In this document: positions 19,419-22,824 of the stretch, in pieces
Position numbering within the stretch: the first letter of the stretch is position 1
How the letters are laid out: the number at the start of each line of letters is the position of its first letter
Origin: Stagonosporopsis chrysanthemi
Lineage: Eukaryota; Ascomycota; Dothideomycetes; Pleosporales; Didymellaceae
Assembly (NCBI GenBank): GCA_022560025.1
Contig: JAFISE010000274.1
Coordinates: 8,488-31,311 of the forward strand
Length of the DNA stretch: 22,824 nucleotides
Direction: 5' to 3'
Program-made: the position numbers and the translations under genes
Notes under the pieces: generated by a model
The model's input: the letters and a program-made list of their open reading frames with translations, nothing else
The model's database searches: none
Told to the model about the DNA's origin: nothing

Positions 19419-20166
19419 CTCTGCTGAAGATTGTCGTTGAAGTAGTGATTCATAGTCATAGGAGTATTGCTCCTTTCCACCTTAAGAAGGAATGCAGCGC
19501 AAGCGATCGCGTTCTGGTATCATCTAATCAGCTCGTTGCATCGCGAACGTTCCGGTCGTCACAAACAGAATCCAGAGCTGAAGTGATAAATCGATGGACT
19601 AGGACGATGGCATCGCTCACGAAGCCCATGCTGATATCCTCCTACTTGGACGACTGCTTCTTCATCACCGTCGCAAGAATCAAGGCATTGAAGGTGCCCA
19701 GCTCGAACCCTTGATTGCCTTTGAGGACCTGAAGCAGCCAGTTCTTGGTTTCACCGTACAGAGGGTAGCACAGGCTTTCTTGCGGATGGAGGATGTCCAC
19801 GAGTACTTCAAGGTCGTCTTCTTTCTAAATGTTGAAGGCATCTTCATCAAGATCGCCCTCAAATGCTGGTGGTGCAGTTTCGTTGTCGTTGCAGTCGAAC
19901 GAGTAAGATTTGCCATACTTTGCCATCTCATCTAAGAATCTCTTCATTCGAGACATGACGGTAGGAGCAATGCGTAATTCGGGAGTCTTTTTGAACGCAT
20001 CATCAGCGCTATAGGTAGCATTGACTAATAGAAAGACGAGGCGCTGGAATCTGGTGGCGAGTCTGATAAGATATGCTGTCTGCTCTGCTGAGGTGTTCTG
20101 TTCTAGTCCTAAGCCATTTAGTTGCCTCCGGCAAGAGGCTAGTCTGCTCTTGATCTCTACTTGTAC

Positions 20167-20220
20167 CTGGCGGGGGCATTAGCAAGAAGTAAACATATAT
20201 TGTGGGAGCTATGTGCCTAC
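20167..20220 (-). other. Intron 2 of the dynamin-like gene
   Basis: 54 bases, GTAGGC to CGCCAG, with a GCTAAT branch element. It joins KKEFPK to VQVEIKSRL, as expected at the GTPase-stalk junction of dynamins. Confidence 0.85.
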
Positions 20221-20826
20221 TTTAGGGAACTCTTTCTTGACCAACAAGGATAATACTTCCTTAATGCAAAGTCTTAAAGAGTCAATGCTGACTTTTCCCT
20301 TCTTGATACTGCTCCAAGGTGCAGAAGAGCAGAAGAAGGCCGCCTCTAGATCGCCGCGATCCACACTCATGTCCTGGAGATCCTTCTGACTGGGATTGCG
20401 AATGATATGCCAACCTAGCTTCATTTGGCTGGCACGGCCTTCTACGAGATCTACCATACTAGACTTGGCGCCGCGATCGACTAGGTCTGGCTTAGTGAGC
20501 ACACCAAGAGTGCGATTGCCATGAATGTCAGCTTCTGTAGCAAATTTCAAGGTCTCCTGTGTTGCAAGATTGATGCTGGCAGGAACGACAGCGAGCATGA
20601 CTGATCGGGGATTGTCCATGTACCCTTTCACTATGTTCCTCACGAGCTGGATGTCCGCCTTGGTAGTCACGCCCTCAGTGGTACTCTTGAAGATGCCTGG
20701 AACGTTGATGACACTGAGATGCTCCTGTTTGGGGCCAGAGATTTCCAAACGGAGAACGTCGTTAGAGAATGTAGGCTTCAAGATCCTGTTGTTATTGTTG
20801 CTAGACAGGCCCATCTTCTCATGCGC

Positions 20827-20876
20827 CTTGCTCCTCGTTAGCCAACCAAAACTCAACACTCAACGTGGGAACCTAC
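20827..20876 (-). other. Intron 1 of the dynamin-like gene
   Basis: 50 bases, GTAGGT to GAGCAAG, with a GCTAAC branch element. Splicing joins KEIMQE to AHEKMGLSS, which restores the dynamin reading frame. Confidence 0.85.
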
Positions 20877-21245
20877 CTCTTGCATAATCTCTTTGAATGT
20901 GTCAGAATCCAACGACAATATCGTCCTCCCCCAGCCCTTCACGCGGTTGCTGTGCTCGGTCGAAGCATGTTGGTCAGGAATGATGGAGACAACCACCTGC
21001 TCTTGTGCTGCTCTACGAAAGATAATCTGCATAGCAAACCGAGTGCAGAGGCCGCTGTCGCGTGGCAGTGGCTTTTTGATCAACCCTTTGAGCACACTGC
21101 TCTTTCCTGACGACTGGTCACTGACGACCACGATCTGTGGTAGAGAAACGAGTTCTCCAACCCCACAAGCGAAGAGCGAGTCAATCTTCTCGAGCATTAG
21201 TGGCTCGGCGAAGCCGTGTTGCTCTGGAGGAGTGTGGGAAGACAT

Positions 21246-21461
21246 GACGTCGGGGCTTGTAATGAAGTGAATGTAGTTGGGTCTAGTAGAAAGAAGAGGC
21301 TAACAAGAGTTACATGTACTCTTTATGTAGAGCAGACTTCTCTGTTATTTCTGTCTAAGACGGAGAGCAGATTTGCGTTTTTGTTTGTATAGTTTCTTTT
21401 GTCTTAGCAATATAGCAAACACAATCACAAAGCCAACTAAGCTGCTCGACAGAGAGATACA
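21246..21461 (-). promoter_or_regulatory. Upstream region of the dynamin-like gene
   Basis: The minus-strand 5' flank of the dynamin-like ATG. No clear TATA box or binding site can be named. Confidence 0.25.
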
Positions 21462-21595
21462 GAGTTATCAACAAGCAAGCGAATCAATCAAATTGCTCAA
21501 TAAGAAATCAATATGTGGCAATTGTACAGCACTTCGAACCGCTGTGTAGTCTATTATCAAGCGACTTGGTTGATCTGCTTGCTTGTCAATAACTC
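21462..21595. repeat. 134-base imperfect palindrome (hairpin or MITE-like)
   Basis: The outer arms 21462-21491 and 21566-21595 are inverted repeats matching at 25 of 30 bases, and all five mismatches are transitions. The similarity continues inward for about 18 more bases per arm with about 10 of 18 matching, again nearly all mismatches being transitions. The spacer is about 38-74 bases. It carries no coding frame. It could be a small non-autonomous transposon or a foldback element altered by RIP. Confidence 0.75.
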
Positions 21596-21954
21596 CAGAC
21601 ACATGCAGCAGAGAATCAGCAATGGCGCTCAAACTGGAACATCATACTACCGGTAATGCGTCTAACTACTTTCGAGTTTAGATGTAACTGCGTGAGCAGT
21701 GTCGGGTTGGAGGCTGCAGAAGAGCGCTTGTATTGCTTTCGGTTGCCGTGTTGTGATGTTCGTCTACAGGAGCTCTCAGCTCAGAGGTAAGTGCACTTGC
21801 CCACACCGGGCAGTGCCTGCTACAATAGAACATCATGTGATCTAACCTAAGCCACGTGTTTACATCTTGTTATGTTCTGGACAGACCCGCCGCACCATGG
21901 AAACATCTCTAGAGTGCTTAGAAGTCCGGTATAGATTCCAATTGGCGGGGAGGA

Positions 21955-22015
21955 TACCGTGTTTGATCACGTACCGTGTCCGTGCACCGAACGCCCGGAG
22001 TCACCGAACGCCCGG
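21955..22015. repeat. Left terminal region of the pogo element: motifs spaced 17 bases apart
   Basis: TACCGTGT occurs at 21955 and 21972, and CACCGAACGCCCGG at 21985-21998 and 22002-22015; each pair is offset by exactly 17 bases. The block lies 45-100 bases before the transposase ATG, where the terminal inverted repeat of a Fot/pogo element should be. Either TA (21955 or 21972) could mark the TA target-site duplication. The right end lies outside the window, so the terminal repeat cannot be verified. Confidence 0.55.
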
Positions 22016-22060
22016 TACACCAAAATTACACGATTTTTGAACGCGTAATAACTCAACACC

Positions 22061-22824
22061 ATGCCAGGGTTACAATCTGCACTTGCAGAGATACGTAATT
22101 TGAACCCAGGCGACAAACTTGTCTATACAAATATTGCCAAAAAACACGGTGTGTCGCGCACAACGTTGTCGCGCGCGCATCGCGGTGTGCAGGTCCCTCG
22201 ACATGTTGAGTATCACAACAACCGCAAACTCAACGACCAACAAGAATATGACCTACTTAAGTATATAGGTAAGCTTACTACGCGTCATATAGCACCTACA
22301 AGGACTATGGCACAAAATTTTGCGTCTTCTGTTGTGCAGGGGAAGGTCTCCGAGAGCTGGGTTACACGCTTCCTAAACCGTCACCACGACCAGCTTGCTT
22401 CTCAATGGACGTCGGCCATGGACTCTAGCCGCCACAACGCTGAGTCTGAGTATAAGTATAAGCTATACTTTGACGTCCTAGAGCAGAAGATCACCGAATA
22501 CTCTATTGAGCCTGCGCACACGTACAATATGGATGAGAAGGGCTTTGCAATTGGAGTACTAGGAAGGACAAAGCGCATCTTCAGTAGGCGTCAATATGAG
22601 AAGAAGGAGGTTCGACAGGCTCGTCAAGATGGCTTACGTGAGTGGGTGAGCTTATTGGCAACAGTCTGCGCGGATGGTACTGCACTGCCTCCAGGCATCA
22701 TATTTGCGTCGAAGAACTCCACAACCCAGAGTCATTGGGTGGCCGATATAGAGGCAGAAAACCACCTAATTCACGTGGCTTCTTCGCCTACCGGCTGGAC
22801 AAACAATGATATTGGACTGGCCTG
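22061..22824 (+). mobile_element. Fot/pogo-type (Tc1-mariner) transposase, 5' part, continues past window
   Basis: The frame opens at ATG 22061 and is uninterrupted for 254 codons to the window end. Order of parts: an N-terminal helix-turn-helix (IAKKHGVSRTTLSRAHRG, pipsqueak-type), a second CENP-B-like DNA-binding part (FASSVVQGKVSESWVTRFLN), then the start of the DDE domain with NMDEKGF (first catalytic Asp at residue 158), ATVCADGTALPPGIIF, and the conserved GWTNNDIGL just before the window edge. These are typical of cut-and-paste transposases of ascomycete pogo elements, acting in the nucleus on their own terminal repeats. The second and third catalytic residues would follow beyond the window. 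No stop or frameshift is seen in this part, unlike the two dead tails upstream, so this copy may be young. Confidence 0.93.

Larger units (their letters stand above)
18968..21245 (-). pseudogene. Dynamin-like GTPase, inactivated by stops and a frameshift
   Basis: Four exons can be laid out: 21245-20877, 20826-20221, 20166-19419 and 19364-18968, with introns of 50, 54 and 54 bases, each GT-AG. Together they would encode about 700 residues of a fungal dynamin-superfamily protein (membrane remodelling GTPase): GTPase domain (SDQSSGKSS, DSGLCTRF, INVPGIF, LTKPDLVDRGA), stalk with the FELGTFN motif, TPMTMNHYFNDNL, and a C-terminal GED-like helix region ending at TAA 18970-18968. The stalk is broken: TAG at 19827-19825, TAG at 19644-19642 (a Trp position), and a frameshift between about 19540 and 19522, with TGA in either frame. 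Two GTPase motif residues are also changed: Gly of the P-loop is Ser42 and Asp of DxPG is Asn164. All stops and both substitutions can be single C-to-T or G-to-A changes. A truncated GTPase protein of about 430 residues could still be made. Confidence 0.88.

Noticed and set aside
19680..19931. Minus-strand frame of 83 codons inside the dynamin-like gene
   Set aside because: It is out of phase with the recognisable dynamin sequence that covers the same bases.

Overview
The window looks like nuclear DNA of a filamentous ascomycete (Pezizomycotina; I would guess Dothideomycetes, but cannot prove the class). The evidence is a HET-NACHT-WD40 NLR gene, a family characteristic of these fungi; short GT-AG introns of 50-62 bases with CTGAC/CTAAC-type branch sites; Fot/pogo (Tc1-mariner) transposase pieces; and gene decay dominated by C-to-T/G-to-A changes, as repeat-induced point mutation (RIP) would leave. 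No bacterial operons, rRNA or tRNA genes were seen.

Layout. 3-539 (+): 3' end of one WD40-repeat NLR, cut by the window edge. 540-5128: long gene-poor stretch; a GC-richer, broken coding-looking patch at about 2.5-3.5 kb carries a 12-base tandem repeat and an intron-like segment. 5129-5637 and 9842-10379: two diverged copies of one repeat of about 0.5 kb in opposite orientation, bracketing the best gene of the window, an apparently intact HET-NACHT-WD40 NLR (6129-9631, one intron, about 1146 residues) whose four WD40 repeats are almost identical except at a few codons. 10612-10845 (-): small single-pass membrane protein. 12145-13307 (-): broken gene of unknown family. 13334-14092 (+): GC-rich open frame that may be a RecQ-like helicase tail. 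14560-15139 and 18349-18700 (+): two orphan C-terminal tails of pogo-type transposases, one on each side of an intact HNH-domain protein gene (15433-16986, +). 18968-21245 (-): dynamin-like GTPase pseudogene with four exons, stop codons and a frameshift. 21462-21595: a 134-base imperfect palindrome. 21955-22824 (+): left end and open 5' part of a pogo transposon that runs off the window.

Together this is accessory, repeat-rich sequence: NLR incompatibility/immune-type genes embedded among transposon wreckage. The NLR would act in the cytoplasm: the WD40 array senses a ligand, NACHT drives NTP-dependent oligomerisation and HET triggers cell death. I see no operon-like coupling to the neighbours. 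The most notable points are the inverted-repeat bracket around the NLR, the codon-focused divergence within its WD40 array, and the widespread transition-only decay.
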